DNA of 49,060 bases from Ruminococcus flavefaciens. GTDB lineage: Bacteria > Bacillota > Clostridia > Oscillospirales > Ruminococcaceae. Shown piece by piece: positions 42,509 through 49,060 of the stretch. The notes beneath the pieces were generated by a model. It was given only the letters and a program-made list of their open reading frames with translations, ran no database searches and had not been told where the DNA came from. The stretch lies in the NCBI GenBank assembly GCA_902766595.1, contig CACXEJ010000052.1:1-49060 (forward strand). The letters run 5' to 3'. A program made the position numbers and the translations under genes. Positions within the stretch are counted from its first letter, which is position 1; the number at the start of each line of letters is the position of its first letter.

Positions 42509-42712
42509 AAATGCGCTAAGCTCATACAATTAGCAAAAACCACATCCGGTTATGTAGTAAGTATTGCAGATTTTATTGTAAATTCTTGTAATGATTACAG
42601 TTCTATGGGCTATCATATTATCTGGAAAGATGAAGAGTATGTTTTTGATTTGTCGGGGAATATATCAAGGGACGAGCTGCTTGATATATGCAGGCAAATA
42701 AATGCAGGATAA
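42509..42712 (+). pseudogene. Remnant of a DUF4367-like C-terminus
   Basis: An open frame without start: after TAG at 42506 it runs 67 codons to TAA (42710-42712). Its end reads GYHIIWKDEEYVFDLSG and ISRDELLDICRQI, a typical C-terminal strand-helix of DUF4367-type domains. The N-terminal part of the gene is missing. The remaining gap sequence 42183-42508 shows no convincing gene; a short minus-strand frame with one TM segment (about 42183-42360) lacks an SD. Confidence 0.45.
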
Positions 42713-42743
42713 TGAGCGGTGTAAAGCGGTCTTGTATTTTTAA

Positions 42744-42824
42744 TTGCGCTATGATAGTGAAAAAATAACCGTTCTCAAAATGTGGGAACGGTTTTGTTGT
42801 CTTATAGATGTTTTACTTGAAATA
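42744..42824 (+). repeat. Terminator-like short repeat, copy 1
   Basis: TTGCGCTATGATAGTG, A-run, then stem AACCGTTCTCA (42767-42777) with TGGGGAACGGTT-type arm (42783-42793), TTTTGTTGT, and TTTTACTTGAAATA at the end. Copies 2 (47691-47774) and 3 (about 48794-48856) share the stem, the TGATAGTG box and the TTTTGTTG tail. The first box is repeated at 42827. Confidence 0.75.
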
Positions 42825-42849
42825 CTTGCACTATGATAGTGCAAGTATT
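42821..42849. repeat. Perfect 29-bp palindrome
   Basis: Two 14-bp arms, AATACTTGCACTAT and ATAGTGCAAGTATT, around a single G at 42835. It directly follows copy 1 of the short repeat and contains its TTGC.CTATGATAGTG box. It has no T tail, so it is more like a dimer-protein operator or an att-like site. Confidence 0.7.
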
Positions 42850-42863
42850 AATATAATGTTAAA

Positions 42864-42890
42864 GGCTTCACATTTAGTGAAGCCCTTTTT
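42864..42890. terminator. Bidirectional terminator of the AraC gene
   Basis: GGCTTCAC (42864-42871), loop ATTTA, GTGAAGCC (42877-42884), with T's on both sides. It ends at the stop of the minus-strand AraC gene. Confidence 0.85.
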
Positions 42891-43665
42891 ATTGGTTGTT
42901 TTTTCTGTATTTTGATGGTGAAACACAAGCGTACTTCTGAAAGACTTTTGAAAAATGTGCGTAGTCTGTATATCCGCATTTCTCAGCCACCTCGATGGCA
43001 GACAGCTCAGTAGTGGACAGGAGATGTTTGGCGTATTCCATTCGGCCGGTGAGGATATCCTTCGTGCAGGGTATCCCGTATTGCTGTTTGTACAGCCTTT
43101 GAAAATGGGAAACCGATAGATTCAAGGTTTGTGCTATCTGAGGGATATTCCAGTCGGCAAAGGGCGTTTCGTATATCTGTTTGCGTATACCTTCAAGCTC
43201 TTTTTTATACTGCGAACGAGTGCTCCGAACATCAGGATTAGAGCAGCTTTTTATCTGCATAAAGACGGCATTCATAAGATAGCGAAGAGTTGTTTCTTTT
43301 TCGGAATTATTCGACTCGAAAACCTCTACACATATTCTTATCAGTTCGGAAACAACATCAGAATCGAGCTTGATCGGTACATTATGCTCTATGCCAAGGG
43401 AGTCAAGAAATGCGGCATCCTCGTCCTCCAGGTCGAATCTGATCCAGTCGTCAATATATTCTACGCCAACACCGTACAAAGCGTGAGGATAGCAGCTTTC
43501 AACAACAAAAATAGTGTTTTCTTCTACATCAAAAATATTACTTCCCATACCTATGCGTGCTTTTGACTGAACAAGAATGATCTGCATACCATGTATCCCG
43601 TTTGGGCGTTCCTTGTTAAAATCGGGAGCGTGTCTTGTATGCCAGCCGGACATATATGCCTTCAT
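42889..43665 (-). CDS. AraC-family transcriptional regulator
   Basis: A 258-residue regulator. The N-terminal cupin-like sensing domain (about 1-145: NGIHGMQIILVQSKA, NIFDVEENTIFVVESCYPHALYG) probably binds a sugar. The C-terminal HTH_18 (about 160-255) reads WNIPQIAQTLNLSVSHFQRLYKQQYGIPC and IEVAEKCGYTDYAHFSKVFQKYACVSPSKYRK, the family signature. It is divergent from the large pectinase gene, so it probably controls it in response to rhamnogalacturonan products (inference). SD GGGAGGG precedes the ATG. Confidence 0.93.
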   Translation of the reverse strand: MKAYMSGWHTRHAPDFNKERPNGIHGMQIILVQSKARIGMGSNIFDVEENTIFVVESCYPHALYGVGVEYIDDWIRFDLEDEDAAFLDSLGIEHNVPIKLDSDVVSELIRICVEVFESNNSEKETTLRYLMNAVFMQIKSCSNPDVRSTRSQYKKELEGIRKQIYETPFADWNIPQIAQTLNLSVSHFQRLYKQQYGIPCTKDILTGRMEYAKHLLSTTELSAIEVAEKCGYTDYAHFSKVFQKYACVSPSKYRKNNQ

Positions 43666-43697
43666 AGTTTCCCTCCCTGTGGTGTTATTCTATAAGT

Positions 43698-43726
43698 ATT
43701 ATACAGTGTTTTTTTTATGGTGTCAA
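43698..43726 (-). promoter_or_regulatory. araC-type gene promoter
   Basis: On the minus strand: TTGACA (43721-43726), 17-bp spacer, TATAAT (43698-43703), both consensus. Confidence 0.9.
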
Positions 43727-43770
43727 TAAATATCTGCAATAAAAAGACAAGTTTATGATAGAAAAAAACA

Positions 43771-43799
43771 TTGAAAAACCACAGTTTAAGTGTTACTAT
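43771..43799 (+). promoter_or_regulatory. Promoter of the pectinase gene
   Basis: TTGAAA (43771-43776), 17-bp spacer, TACTAT (43794-43799). The spacer includes CACAGTTTAAGTGT. It lies in a 192-bp divergent region with the AraC gene. Confidence 0.75.
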
Positions 43800-43857
43800 T
43801 TTATTAACAAACGAGAACGCAACACTTAAACCATTAATCAAACGGAGGGAATTGCAA

Positions 43858-46800
43858 ATGAGCAGAAGACTAAAAAAACTTGCTGTAATTGCGGCATCAA
43901 TGGTGATTGCTGCAACATCAAACGAAGGTGTGCTCAGCAGCGTAAAAGCGGATGCTGCATATGGTGTCGGCGGCAACGGAAAGGCTGTAATGGAGTACCT
44001 TGACAGAGGCATCTATGCCGTAAAGAACGGAAACGGTATGTTTGTCAGCTGGCGTTATAATGCGAATGATGCAGACAATGCGGAGTTCAGGCTATATCGC
44101 GATGACAAGGTCATCTATACCGGCAAATCCAACGATGCCACCTCTTTTCAGGACAATGGCGGTACCGTTAATTCAAAGTACCGCGTTGACTGCGTCGCAG
44201 GCGGAAAGGTAGTGAACTCTCAGACCTGTAAATTCAAATCAGGAACTAATTATTTTGACATTAAGCTTAACCGTCCAGGAAACCAGTATTCGCCCAACGA
44301 CTGCTGCGTAGGAGACGTTGACGGCGACGGACAGTATGAGATCTTCCTCAAATGGGATCCATCAAACCAGAAGGACAACTCCCAGGAGGGAAAGACAGAT
44401 AATGTATATATCGACTGCTATGCTCTCGAAGGCACGCAGCTCTGGAGAGTTGACCTCGGCAGAAATATCAGAGCCGGTCAGCACTACACCCAGATGTGTG
44501 TTGCTGACTTCGACTGCGACGGCAAGGCAGAGCTTATCACCAAGACCGCAGACGGAACGAAGGACGGAAAAGGCAAGGTCATTGGTGACGGTTCCAAGGA
44601 CTACAGAAACGGAAAGGGATATATCCTTGACGGTCCGGAGTATATGACACTCTTTGACGGACAGACCGGTGCTGCTCTCGATACTATTGACTTTCCCGTG
44701 CCCAGAGGCAAGGTTAGTGACTGGGGTGACAATTACGGCAACCGTGTTGACCGTATGAACAGCGGTATCGCCTACCTGGATGGTGTTCATCCATCAGCTA
44801 TCTACGGCAGAGGATACTACACAAGACTTACTTGGTCTGCTGTTGATGTAAAAAACAAGAAACTGGTCAAAAGATGGGTGTATGACTCAACTTTCAACAG
44901 GAGCACAAAGGGCTGGGGCTGTGGTAACCATAATGTAATGGTAGCGGACTGCGACAACGACGGAAAGCAGGAAGTATTTACCGGTGCAAATTGTATCGAT
45001 GATAACGGCAAGCTTCTCTGGTCAACGGGCGACCTTCACGGCGATGCTATGCATATAGGCGATTTTATCCCTGAGAGTGAAGGCCTTGAGGTGTTTGAGT
45101 GCCATGAGGATAAGCCCTACGGCGAGACCTGCTATGACGCTAAGACGGGAAAAAAGCTCTTCCACATAAACAATACAAAGGACACAGGACGCTGCGTAGC
45201 AGATAATGTATGGGCAGGCAATAAGGGCGCTGAGTTCTGGGGAGCTGCTGACGGCAATGTCTATGACAGCAGAGGAAAGAAAATTGCTGGTTCAAAGCCG
45301 GCTCAGAACTTCCTTATATACTGGGACGGCGATCTCGAGCGTGAGATCCTTGACGGCACTAAAGTATCAAAAATGACCGGGGCAGGTACATATAAAAACA
45401 TATTTACAGCCTCAGGCTGCGGTTCTAATAACGGCACAAAGAATAATCCGAGTTTAACAGTTGACCTTTTCGGCGATTGGCGTGAGGAGCTTATCCTCAG
45501 GACTGATGACAACTCCAAACTGCGCGTATGGTGTACAACAGAAACAACAAAGGTCCGTCTTACAACGCTCATGCACGATATGCAGTACAGAATGCAGAAC
45601 GGTTGTCAGCAGAGCGCATACAATCAGCCGCCTCATGTCAGCTATTACCTCGGCAGCGATGCACCGCTACCGGAAAGACCAAATATACTTCTTAACAATA
45701 AACCTCAGGACACGAATATTCCTGAAGATGTGACAGAGACTGCCACAACAACTGCTGTTACTACCACATCAGTATTTCCAGAGAAAGCTGATACATACAG
45801 CCGGAAGTTCGATCTCGGAGCTAATGCGGCAAACGGATATACTTCCGTGAAGGCATCTGATAAGTATGATAAGAGTAAGGGCTACGGCTTCTCGGGAAAT
45901 GACGTCAGGGATGTTGCTGCAGCCGGCAGGAACGAGCTCAGTGACGCTGTTCAATTCATGGGAAATACTACATTCAATGCAGATGTTCCCAATGGACTCT
46001 ATAAGGTAAAGGTAACTCTTGGCAACACAGTCCGCACAAGCATATATATGGAGAATATGCTCCAGATAGTCAATATGACAGGAAATAATGCTGTTGATGA
46101 GATCATTCTCCCTGTTACTGACGGTCAGCTCAATATTCGTGCGGCAGCCGGCAAAGAAGGAAATGCCTACTCTATCAGTGCGGTCGAGATAAACAAGATA
46201 TCAGACAGCCTTGTGATGCCATCAACAATTTGGCTTTGTGGCGATTCTACGGTATGCAATTATTATCCTGTTGATTCAAGCAGTCAGGCAGGCTGGGGAC
46301 AGATGCTCGGCAAGCATATTGACAGCGGATGGTACATAAGAAATATGGCAGCCAGCGGCGAATACGCAAAGGGGTTCGTGGAACACGGAAACTTCGAGTG
46401 TATAGAAAAATACGGCAAGAGCGGCGATGTCTTCGTCATCTCTATCGGCATCAATGACGGAAAATACTACAAGGGCGACGAATATAAAAAAATCGTTTCT
46501 GATATGGTAAAAAGAGCAAAGGCTAAGGGTATGGATGTTATCCTTATCAAGCAGCAGGGCAGAAAGGGCGATTATTCACTCTCACCGCTGCTAAAGAGCA
46601 GATACTTTGCTTCGGAGCTTGATCAGATCGCCTCGGAGCAGAATTGTCAGGTAATTGACCTGTTTACACTCTGGCAGGACTACTGCATATCGATCGGAGC
46701 TGCAAATGCGGATGCAATGTATATAGATAATGTTCATCCCAACCGTGCAGGTGCAGATAAACTGGCAGAACTGGTTGCTTCAAAGTTCACACATTCTCCT

Positions 46801-47475
46801 CACATCGGAACTGATGATGTGATAAAGAGGCCTGCATCAGATATTATCGACGGTCAGGTATATACTTTCAAAAATGCCGGCAGCGGAATGTATCTGTTCG
46901 CGGAGAACGCAGATGCTGCAAACGGAACAAATGTCGGACAGGCTGTTTCAAACGGAAAGCAAGCGCAGTTCAAAGCGGTAGCAGCGGGCGACGGTCACTT
47001 CTATCTCATTTCGCAGCTCGGCGATGGAGATTCCTACGCTCTCGATGTCAACGGCAAGAAAACCGCAGACGGTACTAATATCGAGCTTTATACGTTCAAC
47101 AAGGGAGATAACCAGAAGTTCAGGTTTGATAAAAATCCGGATGGGACTTACAGCATACTTACCAAGATCACGGATGATAAGTCCGCGCTCGATGTAAGTG
47201 GGGGATCAACTAAAGCAGGTGCAAATGTCCAGCAGTATACATTCAGCGGCGGCAAAAACCAGAAATGGTATGCAGAGCTTGCCGACAGCAGTTCCAGCGG
47301 CGATGTAAATGCCGACGGAAACTTCAATATCGCAGACGTTGTGCTTATGCAGAAGTGGCTCATCGCCTTGGACGGTGCGGAGCTTGTAAACTGGAGAGCC
47401 GGTGACCTCTGTGAGGACGGAAGACTCGATATATTCGATCTCGTTATGATGAAACGGGCGTTATTCAGAAAATGA
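43858..47475 (+). CDS. Cellulosomal rhamnogalacturonan lyase (PL11) - acetylesterase (CE12) - CBM13 - dockerin
   Basis: A 1205-residue secreted multidomain enzyme. The start at 43858 has SD GGAGGG; upstream in-frame ATG lacks one. Signal peptide about 1-33. Residues 40-620 are a PL11 rhamnogalacturonan lyase: VMEYLDRGIYAVKNGNGMFVSWR, DVDGDGQYEIFLKWDPSNQ, AELITKTADGT, GDWREELILRT. A Thr-rich linker (about 625) leads to a beta domain (640-785). Residues 786-985 are a SGNH acetylesterase of CE12 type: GDSTV (Ser797), GIND, and D957-x-x-H960. A ricin-type CBM13 (about 998-1140) follows and a dockerin ends the protein (DVNADGNFNIADVVLMQ at 1149 and DLCEDGRLDIFDLVMMK). It would remove acetyl groups and cleave the rhamnogalacturonan-I backbone on the cell surface. 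Confidence 0.93.
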   Translation: MSRRLKKLAVIAASMVIAATSNEGVLSSVKADAAYGVGGNGKAVMEYLDRGIYAVKNGNGMFVSWRYNANDADNAEFRLYRDDKVIYTGKSNDATSFQDNGGTVNSKYRVDCVAGGKVVNSQTCKFKSGTNYFDIKLNRPGNQYSPNDCCVGDVDGDGQYEIFLKWDPSNQKDNSQEGKTDNVYIDCYALEGTQLWRVDLGRNIRAGQHYTQMCVADFDCDGKAELITKTADGTKDGKGKVIGDGSKDYRNGKGYILDGPEYMTLFDGQTGAALDTIDFPVPRGKVSDWGDNYGNRVDRMNSGIAYLDGVHPSAIYGRGYYTRLTWSAVDVKNKKLVKRWVYDSTFNRSTKGWGCGNHNVMVADCDNDGKQEVFTGANCIDDNGKLLWSTGDLHGDAMHIGDFIPESEGLEVFECHEDKPYGETCYDAKTGKKLFHINNTKDTGRCVADNVWAGNKGAEFWGAADGNVYDSRGKKIAGSKPAQNFLIYWDGDLEREILDGTKVSKMTGAGTYKNIFTASGCGSNNGTKNNPSLTVDLFGDWREELILRTDDNSKLRVWCTTETTKVRLTTLMHDMQYRMQNGCQQSAYNQPPHVSYYLGSDAPLPERPNILLNNKPQDTNIPEDVTETATTTAVTTTSVFPEKADTYSRKFDLGANAANGYTSVKASDKYDKSKGYGFSGNDVRDVAAAGRNELSDAVQFMGNTTFNADVPNGLYKVKVTLGNTVRTSIYMENMLQIVNMTGNNAVDEIILPVTDGQLNIRAAAGKEGNAYSISAVEINKISDSLVMPSTIWLCGDSTVCNYYPVDSSSQAGWGQMLGKHIDSGWYIRNMAASGEYAKGFVEHGNFECIEKYGKSGDVFVISIGINDGKYYKGDEYKKIVSDMVKRAKAKGMDVILIKQQGRKGDYSLSPLLKSRYFASELDQIASEQNCQVIDLFTLWQDYCISIGAANADAMYIDNVHPNRAGADKLAELVASKFTHSPHIGTDDVIKRPASDIIDGQVYTFKNAGSGMYLFAENADAANGTNVGQAVSNGKQAQFKAVAAGDGHFYLISQLGDGDSYALDVNGKKTADGTNIELYTFNKGDNQKFRFDKNPDGTYSILTKITDDKSALDVSGGSTKAGANVQQYTFSGGKNQKWYAELADSSSSGDVNADGNFNIADVVLMQKWLIALDGAELVNWRAGDLCEDGRLDIFDLVMMKRALFRK

Positions 47476-47538
47476 ACACTCTCTATCTGCACTGTCAGAG
47501 GGTGAAATAAATGGTCAGAAATGTAAGGGACAGATCAG

Positions 47539-47568
47539 ATACCGCACTCTAATGTCAGGGTGCGGTAT
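47539..47568 (+). terminator. Terminator-like hairpin after the pectinase gene
   Basis: ATACCGCAC (47539-47547) pairs with GTGCGGTAT (47560-47568). A weak T-rich run follows (about 47571-47586). Confidence 0.7.
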
Positions 47569-47671
47569 TACTTTAGTGTTTTATTTTCAAGGATAAGAAT
47601 TCTGTTTCATCTACAATTAGCTTTGAAAATACTGAATATAAAGAGAACACACATGAATAATATAATAAAAA

Positions 47672-47774
47672 TGGCAGACGGTATGGTCCGGATTGCGCTA
47701 TGATAGTGAAAAAATAACCGTTCTCACAGATGTGGGAACGGTTTTGTTGTTTTATATATATTTTACTTGAAATA
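47672..47774 (+). repeat. Terminator-like short repeat, copy 2, with a tRNA-like leader
   Basis: First TGGCAGACGGTATGGTCC (47673-47690), which matches the D-arm/anticodon 5' part of the tRNA-Leu fragment at 48757. Then the repeat core: TTGCGCTATGATAGTG, stem AACCGTTC (47716-47723)/GAACGGTT (47736-47743), TTTTGTTGT, and TTTTACTTGAAATA. The last TTGAAA is also the -35 of the next gene. Confidence 0.7.
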
Positions 47775-47795
47775 ATCCGGATAACGTTGTATAAT
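47767..47795 (+). promoter_or_regulatory. Promoter of the lipoprotein gene
   Basis: TTGAAA (47767-47772), 17-bp spacer, TATAAT (47790-47795). The -35 is the 3' end of repeat copy 2. Confidence 0.75.
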
Positions 47796-47819
47796 AGCAG
47801 TATACAGGAGGAGTGGAAT

Positions 47820-48551
47820 ATGAAAAAACTAATTGCACTAATGACCACAGCAATACTTTCTGCATCTTTTATAACAAGCTGTCAACTTAAGTATTATGAT
47901 CCTTACGATGAAGATAATGCCCAAAAACTTGCAATTGAATATATGAAGGAAAAGTATGACAAAGAAATAGAGGTCACAGATACTTATTGTCAAAAGCACG
48001 GCAGTGATAAATACGTTGGAGTTAAGTTTAAACTTGAAGAAACTGATAATGAATCTTCTGATGACAGCTCTTATGAAGTAAGAGTATATGGAGATAAAGA
48101 TGAACATAAGCAGTATGTCAAGTGCGATAATTATATGGGAATAATATTCAGACCTTATTTGAAAAAAGAACTTAGCGGTTTGTTAGAAAAAAAGGGGATA
48201 GATGATTATTATTTAGAAATAATTACCTCAGATCAAATAGATGCAAACGATTTTAACTTCTATTTAAATGATTTTGATTTTTCTTATGATAGTAATATAA
48301 TATCAGTATTGAACGACTCGTTTTTCGGCATAAAATTTGGAATATGCTTTCCTAAAAAAGAATTTGATAATATAAGCATAAACTCAATAAGATCAATATA
48401 TGCTCCGCTTTTTGACGATGATTATGTTAGAATCAAAATAAAAGTATTTAGTGATGAAGATTATGAAAAGTATATTATCGGGAATGATGACTATTCAAAA
48501 AATGAACTTAAAGAGTTGAAATACGAAGAAATAGTTTTTAACAGTAAATAA
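47820..48551 (+). CDS. AT-rich lipoprotein of unknown function
   Basis: A 243-residue protein with a lipoprotein signal peptide (MKKLIALMTTAILSASFITSC, lipobox Cys about residue 21). The mature part is acidic, with many Asp, Tyr and Lys (YDPYDEDNAQKLAIEYMKEKYDKE...), and has no motif I recognise; the pattern resembles small surface proteins with a PepSY-like start (AxxxAxxYxxxKYxxxxxV). SD AGGAGGAG 8 nt upstream. Its base composition (very AT-rich) differs from the housekeeping part of the window, which suggests transfer. A small ORF follows 10 nt after the stop. Confidence 0.7.
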   Translation: MKKLIALMTTAILSASFITSCQLKYYDPYDEDNAQKLAIEYMKEKYDKEIEVTDTYCQKHGSDKYVGVKFKLEETDNESSDDSSYEVRVYGDKDEHKQYVKCDNYMGIIFRPYLKKELSGLLEKKGIDDYYLEIITSDQIDANDFNFYLNDFDFSYDSNIISVLNDSFFGIKFGICFPKKEFDNISINSIRSIYAPLFDDDYVRIKIKVFSDEDYEKYIIGNDDYSKNELKELKYEEIVFNSK

Positions 48552-48561
48552 GGAGGACACT

Positions 48562-48720
48562 ATGTCAAATGAATTGTTAAACAATATTAACGAAAACGAA
48601 TTGATAATGTTGGATGCACTTGCTTATTTCACGCGAAGAATTATGTATGTCGGAACAGCTAACATAAACAAGAATGACGTTGCCACCCCACAGAACAAAA
48701 CTTATCTAAAAAATACTTGA
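48562..48720 (+). CDS. Clipped small ORF (N-terminus of a Mbeg1/lipase-like protein?)
   Basis: A 52-residue frame with a perfect SD AGGAGG. It begins MSNELLNNINENELIMLDALAYF, which resembles the first residues of DUF2974/Mbeg1-like proteins, then loses similarity and ends ATPQNKTYLKNT. Its stop TGA overlaps the -35 of the tRNA promoter (TTGACA at 48717), so its 3' end is formed by upstream tRNA sequence. This points to truncation by a rearrangement. It could instead be a genuine small protein. Weak assignment. Confidence 0.45.
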   Translation: MSNELLNNINENELIMLDALAYFTRRIMYVGTANINKNDVATPQNKTYLKNT

Positions 48721-48745
48721 CAAATACTCGCGTTTGTGGCATAAT
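48717..48745 (+). promoter_or_regulatory. Promoter of the broken tRNA-Leu
   Basis: TTGACA (48717-48722), 17-bp spacer, CATAAT (48740-48745), 11 bp before the tRNA 5' end. Confidence 0.8.
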
Positions 48746-48756
48746 AATTCAATAAT

Positions 48757-48793
48757 GCGGATATGGCGGAATTGGCAGACGCGTATGGTTCAG
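48757..48793 (+). pseudogene. Truncated tRNA-Leu (CAG), 5' half
   Basis: GCGGATATGGCGGAATTGGC... is the exact acceptor 5' strand and D-arm of a tRNA-Leu. It continues ACGCGTATGGTTCAG, ending at the anticodon CAG. No 3' half follows: the anticodon 3' stem, variable arm, T-arm and acceptor strand are all missing. Immediately after come CTTCCGTTACGATAGTG and the repeat hairpin. Confidence 0.7.
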
Positions 48794-48856
48794 CTTCCGT
48801 TACGATAGTGTAAAAAATAACCGTTCTCACGATGTGGGAACGGTTTTGTTGTTTGT
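48794..48856 (+). repeat. Terminator-like short repeat, copy 3
   Basis: TTCCGTTACGATAGTG, A-run, then AACCGTTCTCA (48819-48829) with the arm TGTGGGAACGGTT and TTTTGTTG. It directly follows the broken tRNA. Confidence 0.75.
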
Positions 48857-48931
48857 ATCGATTATCTTTCTCTTTACATTTTGTCAAATGCATAGCGGCA
48901 GATGCGTACCGATGAAATTTTCTCAAAAAGT

Positions 48932-48959
48932 GTAAGCATTTGCGGGTTTGTTCCGTATA
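48932..48959 (+). promoter_or_regulatory. Possible ECF-type promoter of the sigma gene
   Basis: GTAAGC (48932-48937), 16-bp spacer, CGTATA (48954-48959), similar to ECF promoters (TGAAAC-N16-CGTATA). A sigma-A -10, TATAAT, also overlaps (48958-48963). Confidence 0.4.
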
Positions 48960-48989
48960 TAATAGCAGAAGGCGAAAGGAGGCGTACAG

Positions 48990-49060
48990 GTGGACGACAT
49001 AAAGCTGGTGCATCAGCTTAACAAAAAGAATGAAAAGGCACTTGGCGTACTGATAGAACG
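48990..49060 (+). CDS. RNA polymerase sigma factor (ECF-like), start only
   Basis: The frame starts with GTG at 48990 with SD GAAAGGAGG 7 nt upstream and is cut by the window end. The visible 23 residues, (M)DDIKLVHQLNKKNEKALGVLIER, match the beginning of region 2 in ECF sigma factors (LVxxLxxxdexAfxxLixrY). No more can be said. Confidence 0.6.
   Translation, partial: MDDIKLVHQLNKKNEKALGVLIE

Overview
The window looks like a chromosomal segment of a cellulosome-forming Ruminococcus-type Firmicute (Oscillospiraceae). Support comes from three secreted proteins ending in dockerin modules, strong SD sequences (AAGGAGG), near-perfect TTGACA-N17-TATAAT promoters, a T-box in front of alaS, and RNase M5. 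The species cannot be fixed from sequence alone.

Layout. 1-2.5 kb: end of a GH42 beta-galactosidase, dtd, and a penicillin-binding protein whose SD lies inside a hairpin. 2.5-5.5 kb: promoter, T-box leader and alaS, followed by a 101-bp palindromic repeat. 5.6-14.1 kb: one long co-directional gene string (HIT, phosphoribosyltransferase, comEC, holA, rnmV, MBOAT, DHHW/AlgX-like, SDR, membrane protein) closed by a terminator. 14.2-19.6 kb, minus strand: Gfo/Idh/MocA oxidoreductase, metF-metE, and a LysR regulator with a textbook T-N11-A site about 66 bp upstream of the metE start point. 19.7-23.1 kb, minus strand: an envelope operon VTC domain - DUF4956 - CotH. 23.4-26.3 kb: an EAL phosphodiesterase and a 7TM-PAS-GGDEF cyclase, both with intact active sites. 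26.3-36.3 kb: two LRR_5/dockerin proteins flanking a five-gene MacAB-like export operon. 36.5-39.9 kb, minus strand: an amino-acid ABC transporter whose binding-protein/permease fusion is split by a one-base frameshift and whose ATPase carries a GHKL-like tail. 40-42.2 kb: a wall-anchored GH3 enzyme. 42.9-47.5 kb: an AraC regulator divergent from a 1205-residue pectinase (PL11 - beta domain - CE12 - CBM13 - dockerin). 47.5-49.06 kb: an AT-rich patch with a lipoprotein, a clipped small ORF, a broken tRNA-Leu with an intact promoter, copies of a short terminator repeat, and the start of an ECF-like sigma factor.

Most notable. (1) The VTC/DUF4956/CotH operon and the MacAB-like operon share the same promoter design: direct TTTNAG-type repeats at 11-bp pitch, the last one exactly 10 nt before the -10. 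Their proteins also share unusual M-P-x-G-F-D-P-S-N linkers. I infer one co-regulated surface system, plausibly under a PhoP/OmpR-type response regulator. (2) A neighbouring MBOAT and its AlgX/DHHW partner have both lost their catalytic residues. (3) An amino-acid ABC ATPase is fused to a degenerate GHKL domain and sits beside a frameshifted substrate-binding/permease fusion. (4) A short terminator-like repeat occurs three times in 6 kb, twice attached to tRNA-Leu-like fragments.

All calls rest on reading motifs by eye; no database search was run.
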